NCBI RefSeq assembly: GCF_007747445.1
Contig: NZ_CP036425.1
Span: forward strand, 3,146,175 to 3,210,174
DNA: 64,000 bases
Origin: Poriferisphaera corsica
GTDB lineage: Bacteria; Planctomycetota; Phycisphaerae; Phycisphaerales; Phycisphaeraceae
Reading direction: 5' to 3'
Positions 22,029-31,890 of this stretch are shown here, one piece after another. A program made the translations under genes and the position numbers. The notes under the pieces are model-generated. The model was not told the DNA's origin. It ran no database searches and saw only the letters and a list, made by a program, of their open reading frames with translations. Every line of letters begins with the position of its first letter. The first letter of the stretch is position 1.

Positions 22029-23225
22029 TTATTGTCTTGCGGTATAGGGATCAATCGTGTCACGCAGCGCTTCGCCGATGAGGTTGTAAGCGAAAACGGT
22101 CAAAAAGATCGCTCCGCCAGGGAAAATTGCCATCCACCATAAAAAGCCACCAGTCGCGCCGGTTGCTTGATTGAGCATCTGGCCCCAACTTGGTTTGTCG
22201 ATCAATCCAAGCCCTAGGAAGCTGAGTGTTGCTTCTGCAAGAATTGCGCTTGCAACGCCAAAACTTGCACTGACAAGAATCGGTGCAATACCGTTTGGTA
22301 GCATATGTTTAAATAAGATCGAAGAGAGCGGCAAGCCAGACGCGTGACAGGCCTGGACGTAGTCCATCTTGCGAAGTTTTAAAAATTCCGCTCGAATAAA
22401 CCGCGCATAACCACTCCAGCTGGTGATCCCAATAATAATCATCATGGCATACAAATTGCGGCCATAGAAGGCGACAAAGGTCAGCAGTAAATATAACTGT
22501 GGTATCGCTTCAAGTATCTCGACTAGTCGCATCCCAATCAGGTCAAATATGCCTGAAAAATAACCCATCAAACCACCAACGACGACACCAATGCACAACG
22601 ATATTCCTGTTGCAATAAAACCAATTGACATTGCAATCCGAGAGGCCCATATCATGCGACTTAGTACATCTGCACCATCCGCTTCCGTCCCTAACCAATG
22701 CTTAGTATCTGGTGCTTGATTACGTTCCTGTGGCAGATCTCGCAACCTGTCCGTTGGAGAAAACGGGATCGGCGCGTAATAGGCCCACTCGATTTGGCCT
22801 GCCTTATCCATGGTGCGGTATTGATCGTACACCACCGTAATAGGCGGCGTCACGAGCCAGTAACTGCCACCCCATACAACTGCTAGCATGACCGCAAATG
22901 CAATCCACCGTATCCCGACATCCAGTTTTTTTAGGAATAGCAAGGCGATAACAAGTACACATGACAAAGGCAGTGCAATATCCACCGCGGACAAATACTC
23001 AAGAAACGGCCAAGTAATCTCACCATCAACGGTTTTCATTAAAAATGGGTGTGAATTCGCTAAAATTGGCGCAAACACTGCAAAAACAGCGATCATACCA
23101 AGCCACACTAATCCTATTTGTGCGCCTCGTCGTCCGATTGTGTCCAGCACCACACGAGCGATATAGCTTCTGCGTTTGGTCATCACTCGTGAATGCGATT
23201 GCGTTTCAACGTTTTGCTTATTCAT
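22029..23225 (-). CDS. ABC transporter permease, OppC/DppC-like, with extended N-terminal part
   Basis: The 398-residue inner-membrane permease is longer than typical DppC (about 300). After the first membrane helix (IGLVWLGMIAVFAVFAPIL) comes an insertion of roughly 110 residues with two further hydrophobic segments and a soluble stretch. Then follows GTEADGADVLSRMIWASRIAMSIG, the usual start of the BPD_transp_1 core, with the EAA-type loop (YVQACHASGLPLSSILFKHMLPN). Its start overlaps the end of the upstream permease by 8 bases, indicating translational coupling. Confidence 0.9.
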   Translation of the reverse strand: MNKQNVETQSHSRVMTKRRSYIARVVLDTIGRRGAQIGLVWLGMIAVFAVFAPILANSHPFLMKTVDGEITWPFLEYLSAVDIALPLSCVLVIALLFLKKLDVGIRWIAFAVMLAVVWGGSYWLVTPPITVVYDQYRTMDKAGQIEWAYYAPIPFSPTDRLRDLPQERNQAPDTKHWLGTEADGADVLSRMIWASRIAMSIGFIATGISLCIGVVVGGLMGYFSGIFDLIGMRLVEILEAIPQLYLLLTFVAFYGRNLYAMMIIIGITSWSGYARFIRAEFLKLRKMDYVQACHASGLPLSSILFKHMLPNGIAPILVSASFGVASAILAEATLSFLGLGLIDKPSWGQMLNQATGATGGFLWWMAIFPGGAIFLTVFAYNLIGEALRDTIDPYTARQ

Positions 23226-24300
23226 AGCTCACCCTCGGATCCGCAAAGACGTAACACAAATCTGCAACGAGAATACACAACAAAGAAATGACACTGCTGA
23301 TCAGTACACCTCCTAATACAAGATCCCGGTCTCGAGCAAAGATTGCTTCAACCATCAACTTCCCCATGCCTTGAATACTAAAAATATTCTCAACAATCAC
23401 ACTTCCTGCAATGAGTCCGGGAATAATTCCGGCTGCCACGGTAATGAGAGGTAACAAGCTATTGCGAAATGCATGTTTCCAAAGTGAATTCTTCGCGTTC
23501 ACTCCCTTAGCTCGAGCTGTCCGTACAAAATCAGCATTCAGATTCTCCAATACTGATGCACGCATCAGTTTAGAAAGAAATGCAAAACTACCATATGAAA
23601 GGCATAACACAGGCAAAAGCAGATGCCATGTGCGATCAAGCAACCATCCACGCTGAAAACCACTCTCACCCCAGCTAGGCAAGAACGCATAGCTAGATGC
23701 AAAAGTCGAACTCAAACCACCTGAAGGGAAAAAATGCAGATACTTATCATTGGCTAAATACCCCAGTAATAAAACGCCAACCCAAATCGAAGGCATCGAC
23801 CAAAGCGCGATAAAGGATGTTCCACTAACTACATCAAAGATCGATCCGCGATGCTTGGCAGCATAAACACCTGAAATGATTGAGATGCCATAGATCATCG
23901 GTAAAGCCAACGCATTCAACAACAACGTGATCGGCAATGCTTCAAGATACAAATCTGTAACTGGACGGAACCGTGTAAAGCTCTCGCCCAAATCAGGTAC
24001 CTTAAACCCAAAATCTCCGAATACACGCTTACCTTCTTTAAAACGGGTCTCCCAACCGACCGGTGAAATCTGATTAAGCCACAAGCCATACTGCACAACG
24101 TATGGCTTATCCAAACCATATCGCTCGTTGTAGTACTCCAACTTTGAACGATTCTGTTCTGAACTCAATTCCCCTTGTTCATTGAGCAATCCACCAGCCA
24201 CCCCACCCGGGGATAGTGCCATCACAAAAAAGACAACCAGCGTGATCCCAAAGATAGTGGGAATCATTAGCAAAAGCCGTCTTATGATATAGGTCAGCAT
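23218..24300 (-). CDS. ABC transporter permease, OppB/DppB-like
   Basis: The 360-residue inner-membrane protein starts MLTYIIRRLLLMIPTIFGIT, the typical DppB N-terminus, and has about six helices. The EAA loop is VRTARAKGVNAKNSLWKHAFRNSLLPLIT. A periplasmic region of about 90 residues after helix 1 (NEQGELSSEQNRSKLEYYNERYGLDKPY) is common in the family. AGGAAA 5 bases before the ATG at 24300 supports this start rather than a codon 15 bases upstream. It lies 32 bases downstream of the binding protein gene. Confidence 0.93.
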   Translation of the reverse strand: MLTYIIRRLLLMIPTIFGITLVVFFVMALSPGGVAGGLLNEQGELSSEQNRSKLEYYNERYGLDKPYVVQYGLWLNQISPVGWETRFKEGKRVFGDFGFKVPDLGESFTRFRPVTDLYLEALPITLLLNALALPMIYGISIISGVYAAKHRGSIFDVVSGTSFIALWSMPSIWVGVLLLGYLANDKYLHFFPSGGLSSTFASSYAFLPSWGESGFQRGWLLDRTWHLLLPVLCLSYGSFAFLSKLMRASVLENLNADFVRTARAKGVNAKNSLWKHAFRNSLLPLITVAAGIIPGLIAGSVIVENIFSIQGMGKLMVEAIFARDRDLVLGGVLISSVISLLCILVADLCYVFADPRVSYE

Positions 24301-24332
24301 ACTTTTCCTATCCACGTGTTAGCATGCGAATA

Positions 24333-26207
24333 TTATTCAGCGGTGTACTTTTGTTCGGCAGTCGGCACGAACCACTCCGTTGGATCGTTAAGCCCTGCAG
24401 ACACGCGATGAACATTATGAATACGATCATTGATGAGCCTGATCGATTCTCGCGTAAACAGGAATGTGTATGGCTGATCTTCATACAGAATCTGATGTGT
24501 TTTATGCCATATTGGCAAGCGTTCACTTTTCGCAACAGTTCTGGCGGCAAGGTCAATGAGCTCATCTAACTCAGGATTAGAGTAGCTCATAAAATTATCG
24601 CCTGTTTCGATCATCTCGGTATGAAACGTTTGACGGATATCACCTTCAACGGCACCGCCGCCCCATCCTAATGAAATCGCATCAAAATCTCGGGAATCAA
24701 GCCGTTGAAGCATCACAGAGAACTCTAACGGATCTGGTACAAGCACGATACCGACACGGGCATAGGCATCTTTTAGGGCAAGCACTACTTTGTTATATGT
24801 ATCACTACTCGCAGGATACGTAAGCTTGAAAGAAAATTTCTCACCGTCTGAATTTTCCAATACACCATCCCCATCACGATCCTCCCAACCAGCTTCCGCT
24901 AGAAGAGCTTTTCCTTTTTCGACATTGAATGGCCGGGCTTTAATATTGGGATCCTCCTGTGGCCCGCCATTAAAATATGGCCCATCCGCAGGCTTCGCAA
25001 AACCGTAATAAATCTGCTTTGCCATCTGCTGACGTGGCGTTAAGAATGTCATTGCCTGACGAACACGCTTATCTGCAAACTTCGTTGACTTCCCATCTCG
25101 TTTTTGGTTCCAAGCAATAAATGAATAGCCCGTTGGCCGTGTGTAGTACACAAACTCTTGTGCACCCTTCATCTCTTCTGGGTCTTTCTTCAGCTTCACA
25201 TACTGCTCAGGCAATAAACTCAGAACATCAACCTCACCGTTTCTAAACATATTCAAACGAGCCACATCATTGGTCACTTCACGCCAAAGCAACTTATCAA
25301 AGCCGCTTTGTTCGCCCCAATAACGCTCGTTTCTTACCAACTCTAATGGCTGACCTGGCGTCCATCCCGCAGCATTCTTCATCCGGTACGGGCCACTTCC
25401 TAACAATAAGCCTGGCAACTTATTAAATTCATCTGGCGGATATTTTTCATAAAAATGCTTTGGTAAAACATTACGACTCCCGGTCATCCCCAGAGCTAAA
25501 TAGTGCGGCCGTTTCATCTTGAACACGACTTCATACGGCCCGTTTGCCTCGCAACTCGCGATTGGTTCATAAAAATCTCGCAATGACGGCGCGTTGACAT
25601 CCGGGTTGTTCAGCAACTCAAACGAAAACACGACATCTTCGCTCGTCAGCGGCTCGCCATCTGAAAAATAAACATCTTCGCGAAGTTGATAGGTAATCGT
25701 CAGACCGTCATCGCTGATCTGCCAACTCTTCGCGATTAATGGCACCTCTTCCAATGTTTCCGGATCTCGTGTCAGCAAACCTTCCAGCACATATGTCTGG
25801 ATTCGCCGACTATACGCGTCACTCGTTACCAAAGGTGTAATCTTTGCCACCGTTGTCCCAAACGCATCAATCATCCAATCCCCTTCAGCAAACCCTTCGC
25901 TCGCTCTAGCAATTTTGATCCGTTCAAATGGGTCTGTCATCTGAATGGCCTCAGCGGGCGTATCGCTATCCGCCTCAAGATCCCCTGCCCCCGAGACAAT
26001 CACGCCTTCATCCAGCTTACTGCGTAAACCGCCAATATCACGCCGCATCGCCGTTTGCGTTTTTGTCAATTGCGACACCTGCCCATTCAGCTCCTGAACT
26101 AATTCCCATTGCCGATTGAACATCACCATCGCAAGCCAAATACTGAGAATCACGCCCAACAGTAGCAGCATCACAACAAGGTCTTTCACGCCAAAGCGGT
26201 TTTCCAT
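24333..26207 (-). CDS. Membrane-anchored extracellular solute-binding protein, family 5 (OppA/DppA-like)
   Basis: The 624-residue peptide-type binding protein captures substrate for the adjacent permeases. The SBP_bac_5 domain runs from about residue 130 to 600: LLTRDPETLEEVPLIAKSW, YFSDGEPLTSEDVVFSFELL and GSGPYRMKNAAGW are family signatures. Instead of a cleavable signal or lipobox it has an uncleaved N-terminal helix (VVMLLLLGVILSIWLAMVMF, about 10-29). A predicted coiled coil (ELVQELNGQVSQLTKTQTAM) follows, so it is probably tethered in the inner membrane and possibly oligomeric. This anchoring is unusual for the family. Confidence 0.92.
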   Translation of the reverse strand: MENRFGVKDLVVMLLLLGVILSIWLAMVMFNRQWELVQELNGQVSQLTKTQTAMRRDIGGLRSKLDEGVIVSGAGDLEADSDTPAEAIQMTDPFERIKIARASEGFAEGDWMIDAFGTTVAKITPLVTSDAYSRRIQTYVLEGLLTRDPETLEEVPLIAKSWQISDDGLTITYQLREDVYFSDGEPLTSEDVVFSFELLNNPDVNAPSLRDFYEPIASCEANGPYEVVFKMKRPHYLALGMTGSRNVLPKHFYEKYPPDEFNKLPGLLLGSGPYRMKNAAGWTPGQPLELVRNERYWGEQSGFDKLLWREVTNDVARLNMFRNGEVDVLSLLPEQYVKLKKDPEEMKGAQEFVYYTRPTGYSFIAWNQKRDGKSTKFADKRVRQAMTFLTPRQQMAKQIYYGFAKPADGPYFNGGPQEDPNIKARPFNVEKGKALLAEAGWEDRDGDGVLENSDGEKFSFKLTYPASSDTYNKVVLALKDAYARVGIVLVPDPLEFSVMLQRLDSRDFDAISLGWGGGAVEGDIRQTFHTEMIETGDNFMSYSNPELDELIDLAARTVAKSERLPIWHKTHQILYEDQPYTFLFTRESIRLINDRIHNVHRVSAGLNDPTEWFVPTAEQKYTAE

Positions 26208-26325
26208 TTGCGCGGTCTTCTTTCTTTATCAATATCTATCTTTTGTATCGCTACACAGTTTTATCTCACATACACATCCAACCAACGGTCTCCCCCAATC
26301 ATTCCGCTCAACATCATTCTTGTTT

Positions 26326-27267
26326 CTATGATTTTACATCACGCTTCGGATCAAATTTATCGCGTAGCGCATCCCCCAAAAAGTTCAGCGCCATCAACGT
26401 CAACCCAAGCAATGCACACGGGAACAATATTAGCCACCATTGCATTTGCCCCAAGGGCCTCACTAATTGCGTCACACCATCATTTGCCAGATTCCCCCAA
26501 CTAGGCAATGGCGCCTGCACACCGATTCCAAGAAAGCTCAAGAAACTTTCCTGCAAAATCGCAATCGGAACCGTCAATGTCATATAGACGACGATCACCC
26601 CGACAAGGTTCGGCAGCACATGTACTGCTACGATCCGCAATGGACTCACACCCAATGCCCGTGCGGCCTCGATAAACGGCTGGCTTCTCAAACTTAACAC
26701 CTGCCCTCTCACCACACGCGCCATCGTTAGCCAACTCACGCCACCGATCGCCAACAAAAGTGTGACCACATCTGCCAATAATTTCGCCATATCACCCGCC
26801 AACATAATCTCCAACCCTGCGTGCACCGCCGGCTGGAGCGCGATATTCAGCAGCACCACCAGCAGTACATACGGCAAGCTCAACATCACATCCACAACAC
26901 GCATCATTACTGAATCAACGCGACCCCCCGCATAGCCTGCAATCGCCCCCCAGCTCACCCCAATCAATCCCGCAATCGTTGCTGCGCTCATTCCGATCCC
27001 CAAACTGATCACCCCACCCAACAAACTTCGCCAGAGCAAAGATCGCTCCAGTTCATCACTTCCGAAAGGCTCAGCCAAACTCGGCGGCCGCACCACATCC
27101 ATCACCCCTGTCACACCCCCCTTCACCGGCTCATCAAAATACTGAACTGACCACGGCAACGTCACAAAGCACGGCACAGCAATCAGTAATAACAACACCG
27201 CACCAATCCACCCAGAACTCATCCGCGGTTTCCAAATACTCTTTTTAACAATTGTGCTTTCAATCAT
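26326..27267 (-). CDS. Second OppC/DppC-like ABC transporter permease
   Basis: The 313-residue inner-membrane protein has one N-terminal helix, a periplasmic loop containing PPSLAEPFGSDELERSLLWRSLLGG and the BPD_transp_1 core with EAA loop IEAARALGVSPLRIVAVHVLPNL. It ends LNFLGDALRDKFDPK, the standard DppC C-terminus. It is the first gene of the operon (permease, binding protein, permease B, permease C, ATPase). A second DppC-type subunit is unexpected because one B and one C normally form the channel. It may replace the longer C subunit under some conditions, or serve another binding protein. Confidence 0.9.
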   Translation of the reverse strand: MIESTIVKKSIWKPRMSSGWIGAVLLLLIAVPCFVTLPWSVQYFDEPVKGGVTGVMDVVRPPSLAEPFGSDELERSLLWRSLLGGVISLGIGMSAATIAGLIGVSWGAIAGYAGGRVDSVMMRVVDVMLSLPYVLLVVLLNIALQPAVHAGLEIMLAGDMAKLLADVVTLLLAIGGVSWLTMARVVRGQVLSLRSQPFIEAARALGVSPLRIVAVHVLPNLVGVIVVYMTLTVPIAILQESFLSFLGIGVQAPLPSWGNLANDGVTQLVRPLGQMQWWLILFPCALLGLTLMALNFLGDALRDKFDPKRDVKS

Positions 27268-27457
27268 CCTGACTGATTTTCTTCCTTAGTATCGCATGCA
27301 ACGAATCGCCAAACCTCGCCTAGCCCGTCACTCGCGACACCATTATGACCGCCACCCACCAAACTGTAAATCATCATTTATCCGACACTTCCGTACCGAT
27401 CTCTGCTGTCACATCTTCAGCATACCCCACCGCTCCCATCACGTTACAATAATCCCT

Positions 27458-28978
27458 ATGAACGATACGCTACCCGATCAGCCAATCCCACCCTCAAATA
27501 ACGATCTCGTCACGCTCATGCGTATCCCCAGCAAGACCACCACCGTCCTTCTCCGCATTTACGCAACCCTCGGCTTCCTCCTCACGCTCTACCTCACCTA
27601 CAACGCGCTCTCCTCCACACCCCTCGCTGGCTGTGCCCCCGGTTCTGCTTGCGATACCGTCCTCTCCTCTCCCTATGCAAAGATCGGCAATCTCCCGGTT
27701 GCTCTCCCCGCCGCCGTCCTCTATTTCCTCACACTCTTCACATCTTTCTATCTCTCACCTAAGAATCCGCCCACTGTCCACCGCACCCTCTGGTATATCC
27801 TCCTCGTCTTCGCCTACGTCTTTCTCGCTTCTGCACTCTACTTCACAGCCATCCAAATCTTTATCATCCAAGCATTCTGCAAGTACTGCCTCGCTTCACA
27901 TATCATCGCCCTGCTCACCGCCGTCACTATCTTCGCACGCAACCAATCTCTCCGTGCGATCCGCTCTGGCATGCATCTCACCGACCCTCGACCAACCAAA
28001 TTCCAAGCCAAATCTCACTTCGCCATCCTCATTATTGCCGCCATACTGTTTGCCCCACTGCCACTCATCCAGAAAATTGCCCCTGTTCAAACGCATGCAG
28101 TTACCCAATCTGTACTTTATGTTCAAGGCACCGGCCAAAATCGTACTGTCTCATATCAAGTCTCCCCTGTGGCAACCATCACCTTCCCTATTGCTATCCT
28201 CCCACACATCGGCGACATCGATGCTCCAGTCATCCTGACCGAACTTGTCGACTACACCTGCCCCAATTGCCGCGATATGGCCCCCGATCTCAAGGCGCTT
28301 ACCGAGCAATTCCCCGATCGCTACCTCCTCAACATCCTCCCTGTCCCTCTGAATTCAAAATGCAATCGCCTCGTCACCAACACACAATCGCACGCTGAAG
28401 CCGCCTGTGACCTCGCCAATATCGCTATGGCCTTCTGGCTCTCCTACCCTCAGTACTTCCCACAAATCCACAACGATCTCATGACAGGCAAAACACCTCC
28501 AACCGCTGAACAAGCCTGTCAATACGCCCTGAAATACATCACACAAGAGCAACTTGATCAAGCCCTCAGCAACCCGCTCATCGAGGCCCAAATCAAAGCT
28601 TACGTCGAAGTATACGCTGCCGTCGGCGGATCACTCCCCGCTCTCTTTACCGGCTCAGCCATCATCCAAGGCTATCCCGGCCAGGATCAATTCATCCCAC
28701 TCTTGCTAAACGAAACCCAAAACCAAGTCCATCTCCCACCACCCAACACCGGACCCGCAACACCCATGACACCTCTCACACCCCCAGCTAAACCAGCCCC
28801 CACAACAAACGAACAACCCGACTCTCAAACCAGAGCGATGTCTCCCGACGACTTCTACAACTACTCCAGTCAGTACACACAAGTTACTGGCCCCACCCCT
28901 CCCATCACCGGCTGCGACACATGCCCACGCGAAACCATCATGAACCAACAAAAAAACGCACCAGTTCAAAACAACTAA
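27458..28978 (+). CDS. Vitamin K epoxide reductase (VKOR)-thioredoxin-like fusion
   Basis: This 506-residue membrane protein should drive disulfide formation outside the inner membrane. Residues about 30-165 form a four- to five-helix VKOR domain: the loop cysteines Cys59 and Cys65 (AGCAPGSACDTVLSSPYAKI) and the active-site pair Cys141-KYC-Cys144, which passes electrons to quinone. After a further helix (about 187-205) comes a DsbA-like thioredoxin domain with LVDYTCPNCRDMAP (Cys268, Cys271), the partner that oxidises substrates. The C-terminal 75 residues are Pro/Thr-rich and include a late CDTC pair. The ATG at 27458 begins the recognisable protein; the upstream open frame is not coding-like. 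Confidence 0.9.
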   Translation: MNDTLPDQPIPPSNNDLVTLMRIPSKTTTVLLRIYATLGFLLTLYLTYNALSSTPLAGCAPGSACDTVLSSPYAKIGNLPVALPAAVLYFLTLFTSFYLSPKNPPTVHRTLWYILLVFAYVFLASALYFTAIQIFIIQAFCKYCLASHIIALLTAVTIFARNQSLRAIRSGMHLTDPRPTKFQAKSHFAILIIAAILFAPLPLIQKIAPVQTHAVTQSVLYVQGTGQNRTVSYQVSPVATITFPIAILPHIGDIDAPVILTELVDYTCPNCRDMAPDLKALTEQFPDRYLLNILPVPLNSKCNRLVTNTQSHAEAACDLANIAMAFWLSYPQYFPQIHNDLMTGKTPPTAEQACQYALKYITQEQLDQALSNPLIEAQIKAYVEVYAAVGGSLPALFTGSAIIQGYPGQDQFIPLLLNETQNQVHLPPPNTGPATPMTPLTPPAKPAPTTNEQPDSQTRAMSPDDFYNYSSQYTQVTGPTPPITGCDTCPRETIMNQQKNAPVQNN

Positions 28979-29040
28979 CGCGCTTATCTTCAATCTATCG
29001 TCAGCAAATATCTGCCTAACGCATAATCATGTCCCAACAG

Positions 29041-29394
29041 CTACACCCATTTAGCCTTAAACACATCTTCCTTAAACCCCACACTAAAATCCTTCCCATC
29101 CGTCACGATTGGCCGCTTCACCAGCTTCCCTTCACTACTTAACAACTTCACAGCTTCCCCTTCATTCATCCCGCCCACTTTCTCCTTCATCTTCATCTCG
29201 CGATACAACACACCACTTGTATTAAACAATTGCTTCAACCCATAATCCCCCTTTTTCAACAGCTTCTTCAACACAGCTTCGCTCGGCGGATCCGTTGTGA
29301 TATCAATAAACTCATATGTGCATCCAGCTTCATCTAACCACTTAATCGCTTTCCGACACGTACTGCATTTCATATAACCATAAACCATCAACAT
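29041..29394 (-). CDS. ArsC/Spx family protein
   Basis: The 117-residue thioredoxin-fold protein reads VYGYMKCSTCRKAIKWLDEAG, with a CxxC pair (Cys10, Cys13), and contains the family's KRPIVTDGK segment. The CxxC, rather than a single CX5R cysteine, points to the Spx/MgsR/YffB side of the family rather than classical arsenate reductase, so resistance to arsenate is not implied. AAGGAG 9 bases before the ATG at 29394 sets the start. It converges with the VKOR gene. Confidence 0.82.
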   Translation of the reverse strand: MLMVYGYMKCSTCRKAIKWLDEAGCTYEFIDITTDPPSEAVLKKLLKKGDYGLKQLFNTSGVLYREMKMKEKVGGMNEGEAVKLLSSEGKLVKRPIVTDGKDFSVGFKEDVFKAKWV

Positions 29395-29442
29395 CCGAAT
29401 TATCTCCTTCATATTCTCGCCCTGACCACCAATATAGTGTAC

Positions 29443-29531
29443 AAAAAAACACGCTACTCATATTGAGTAGCGTGCTAAAACCGTCTTCGTATTCACTCAA
29501 AAATTAGGGGTGGCTGTTTCCAGCGACCCCT
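29443..29531 (-). terminator. Two tandem minus-strand hairpins downstream of the AspT-like gene
   Basis: Read on the minus strand, a stem AGGGGT-(C)-GCTG / CAGC-(C)-ACCCCT (29506-29531) is followed by AATTTTT. A second 11-bp perfect stem CACGCTACTCA / TGAGTAGCGTG (29450-29474) is followed by seven T. Both are oriented to end the transcript of the transporter gene at 29.8-31.6 kb, 245-330 bases after its stop. Confidence 0.72.
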
Positions 29532-29775
29532 GATAAAACAATTGAATGGCCCACTCAGGCATCATTCCCTTTGTTACCTAATCATTCCCGCGTAATTCAC
29601 ATCGTCAACGATCAAGCAACACTTAACACCCAATATCCCCAAATCAACACTCAACTCACTCACCATCCTCCCGATAATCACCCACCATACAACTTAAACC
29701 ACCGTCTAACGACTGGATAGTCCTGTGCATATACGGGTTAATCACCTCCACTTACTTTCTTTTATATCACGACAT

Positions 29776-31581
29776 TCACGCACCAAATACCGACACCATG
29801 AGCTTCGCAAACACCGTCATCAGGATCAGCGCCATCGGATATGCCGCGGCATAACTGATCACTGGGACGTCCGAATCTGTCTTCGCAGTAATGGCCCCCA
29901 AGCCCGGCGTACTTGTCATCCCACCACACACCGCTCCCAATACTTCCAACATTGGCATCTTCAGCCAAACACGCGCCACTAGATACCCAATCGCCATTGG
30001 CACCAGGGTCACGACAACCCCCATTACCAAAAGCATCACGCCTTGCGTTTGGATCACACCCAGCATCTGCCCACCCGCTTTCACACCTGCATTTGCCAAA
30101 AAGAATACCAATCCCAATTCCATCAGCACAATCCGTGATGCCCTTGGCATCCGACCCACAATTCGGCCAATCTTTCCAAAATGCCCCAGCAAAAGCGCCA
30201 CCAACAACGGCCCCCCTGCCAAGCCCAACTTAAACCCACTCCCCGCCTCGGCACCCGGCAACGTAAACGGAATTAGGCCCAATACCACACCCGCCACAAT
30301 CCCAATCGCCAGTGAAATCAAATCCGTCTCATGCACCGCCGCTTCTCTGTGCCCCGCCGCATCCGCAAACACCTGCAAATCCTTCTCTTCACCCACCACG
30401 GTCAACACATCCCCATTCTGAATCACCTCATTCAAGCTCGGCACAAACTCCACATCCACCCGCCCAATTCGCGTCACCGTCACGCCCCATTGCTTCGTCG
30501 GCTGCAACTCCCCAATCGCCTTCCCAACAACTTCATGACTCGTCGCCACCACTTGCCGTCGCTCCTTCTCTGTATCCATCACAACCTGCGCATCACTCTT
30601 CTTGCCCAGATAATCCACCACATTTCGCACACGGAACCGCCGACCAATCACCAACACATCCACACCTTTCTCAAACCGAAACTCACCACCTACCGGAACC
30701 AATTTCCCTTCCCGCAACACCCGCGGCACAGCACACATCATCTCCGCAATCAACCCCACCTCCTCAACATGCTTACCCACAATCCCCTCATTCGTCACCG
30801 TGACCAACTGACGCACAATCTGTCGTTCCGGGTCACCCAACCCAACCTCTTCACCCAACGCCCTTAAATCTTTCCCCAATACCCGCGGCAATAGCTGCAC
30901 AAATAACACAACCCCAATCACACCAAATGCATAAGCAATACCATAACCCACCGCAACATCGCCCTGCCCACTCACACCCCTTATCTGACCCACGGCTTCT
31001 GTTGCTGCTGCTAATGCAGGCGTACTCGTCATCGCCCCACTAAAAATCCCCACCGCCAAATCCATCGGCACATCAAACAACTCAGCAAATCCCACCGTCG
31101 TCAACGTCCCCACCACCACAATCACGATCCCCAGCTTCACCAAATTTTTCGCACCACTCTTAAACGCTCTGAAAAATGTCGGGCCAGCCGCCAACCCCAC
31201 ACAATACACAAACAGCACCAAACCCACTCTTCCCAAAACATTAAAGCTATCCGTCACACCTTCGGTCCATTCCCCAACTGGCATCATCGCACCGTAAGCC
31301 AAACTCGCAAACAAAACACCACTACTCCCCAACGATACGCCCCATCCCTTCACCTGCCCAATCAGCATCCCTACTGCTACCACCAAAAACACTGCAATCA
31401 CCGGCCTACCCAACAACGTCACCGCAACCCCCGGCTTCACAGCCTCGCTTGCCACCTCAGCACCACTCTCAGCCCCATACCCCACCCCGCCAACACCCCA
31501 TAAACTCACCATCAAGCCGACAGCAACCACCCACCACCAAACCCGCATCGTACCACGCTTTAACTGAACTTCACTCGACAT
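29776..31581 (-). CDS. AspT/YidE/YbjL-type transporter with two RCK_C domains
   Basis: The 601-residue inner-membrane protein is built of two homologous membrane halves, each with the family motif: SGAMTSTPALAAATEA in the first, GGMTSTPGLGAITAKTDSD in the second. Between them lie two TrkA-C/RCK_C regulatory modules, the second containing ELQPTKQWGVTVTRIGR. The fold is that of aspartate:alanine exchangers, but most members are uncharacterised and the solute is unknown. An N-terminal extension carries a hydrophobic, signal-like segment (WWWVVAVGLMVSLWG). The sense strand is G-rich and the protein correspondingly rich in Val and Gly. Confidence 0.88.
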   Translation of the reverse strand: MSSEVQLKRGTMRVWWWVVAVGLMVSLWGVGGVGYGAESGAEVASEAVKPGVAVTLLGRPVIAVFLVVAVGMLIGQVKGWGVSLGSSGVLFASLAYGAMMPVGEWTEGVTDSFNVLGRVGLVLFVYCVGLAAGPTFFRAFKSGAKNLVKLGIVIVVVGTLTTVGFAELFDVPMDLAVGIFSGAMTSTPALAAATEAVGQIRGVSGQGDVAVGYGIAYAFGVIGVVLFVQLLPRVLGKDLRALGEEVGLGDPERQIVRQLVTVTNEGIVGKHVEEVGLIAEMMCAVPRVLREGKLVPVGGEFRFEKGVDVLVIGRRFRVRNVVDYLGKKSDAQVVMDTEKERRQVVATSHEVVGKAIGELQPTKQWGVTVTRIGRVDVEFVPSLNEVIQNGDVLTVVGEEKDLQVFADAAGHREAAVHETDLISLAIGIVAGVVLGLIPFTLPGAEAGSGFKLGLAGGPLLVALLLGHFGKIGRIVGRMPRASRIVLMELGLVFFLANAGVKAGGQMLGVIQTQGVMLLVMGVVVTLVPMAIGYLVARVWLKMPMLEVLGAVCGGMTSTPGLGAITAKTDSDVPVISYAAAYPMALILMTVFAKLMVSVFGA

Positions 31582-31890
31582 AACGTCCCTTTACTCACTC
31601 CCCTCCCAAACCCAATCTTGGTTGTAATAACAATCGACCAAACGCTCGATTCATCTCAATCCGCGTCTGATCACAAATCCCAACTACGATAGCGCCCACA
31701 CAGCATTCACCGCGCGCATACATACCGCCCTGTTACATCCTTTTTCCAATAACTTGCCAACCCCGCCCCTCACCACCTGAATATGACCGCCGCCCCAGTT
31801 TTTACACCCTCAAGCATACACATCACCTCTCTGCCTGCAAACTCAACCAACAAGCCTCCACACCCTATCCCTAAGGTGAAACACTATTGA
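31582..31890. other. Intergenic, C-rich
   Basis: No gene, tRNA or strong hairpin is visible. It separates the AspT-like gene from a putative short transcript and presumably holds the AspT-like promoter. Confidence 0.4.
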
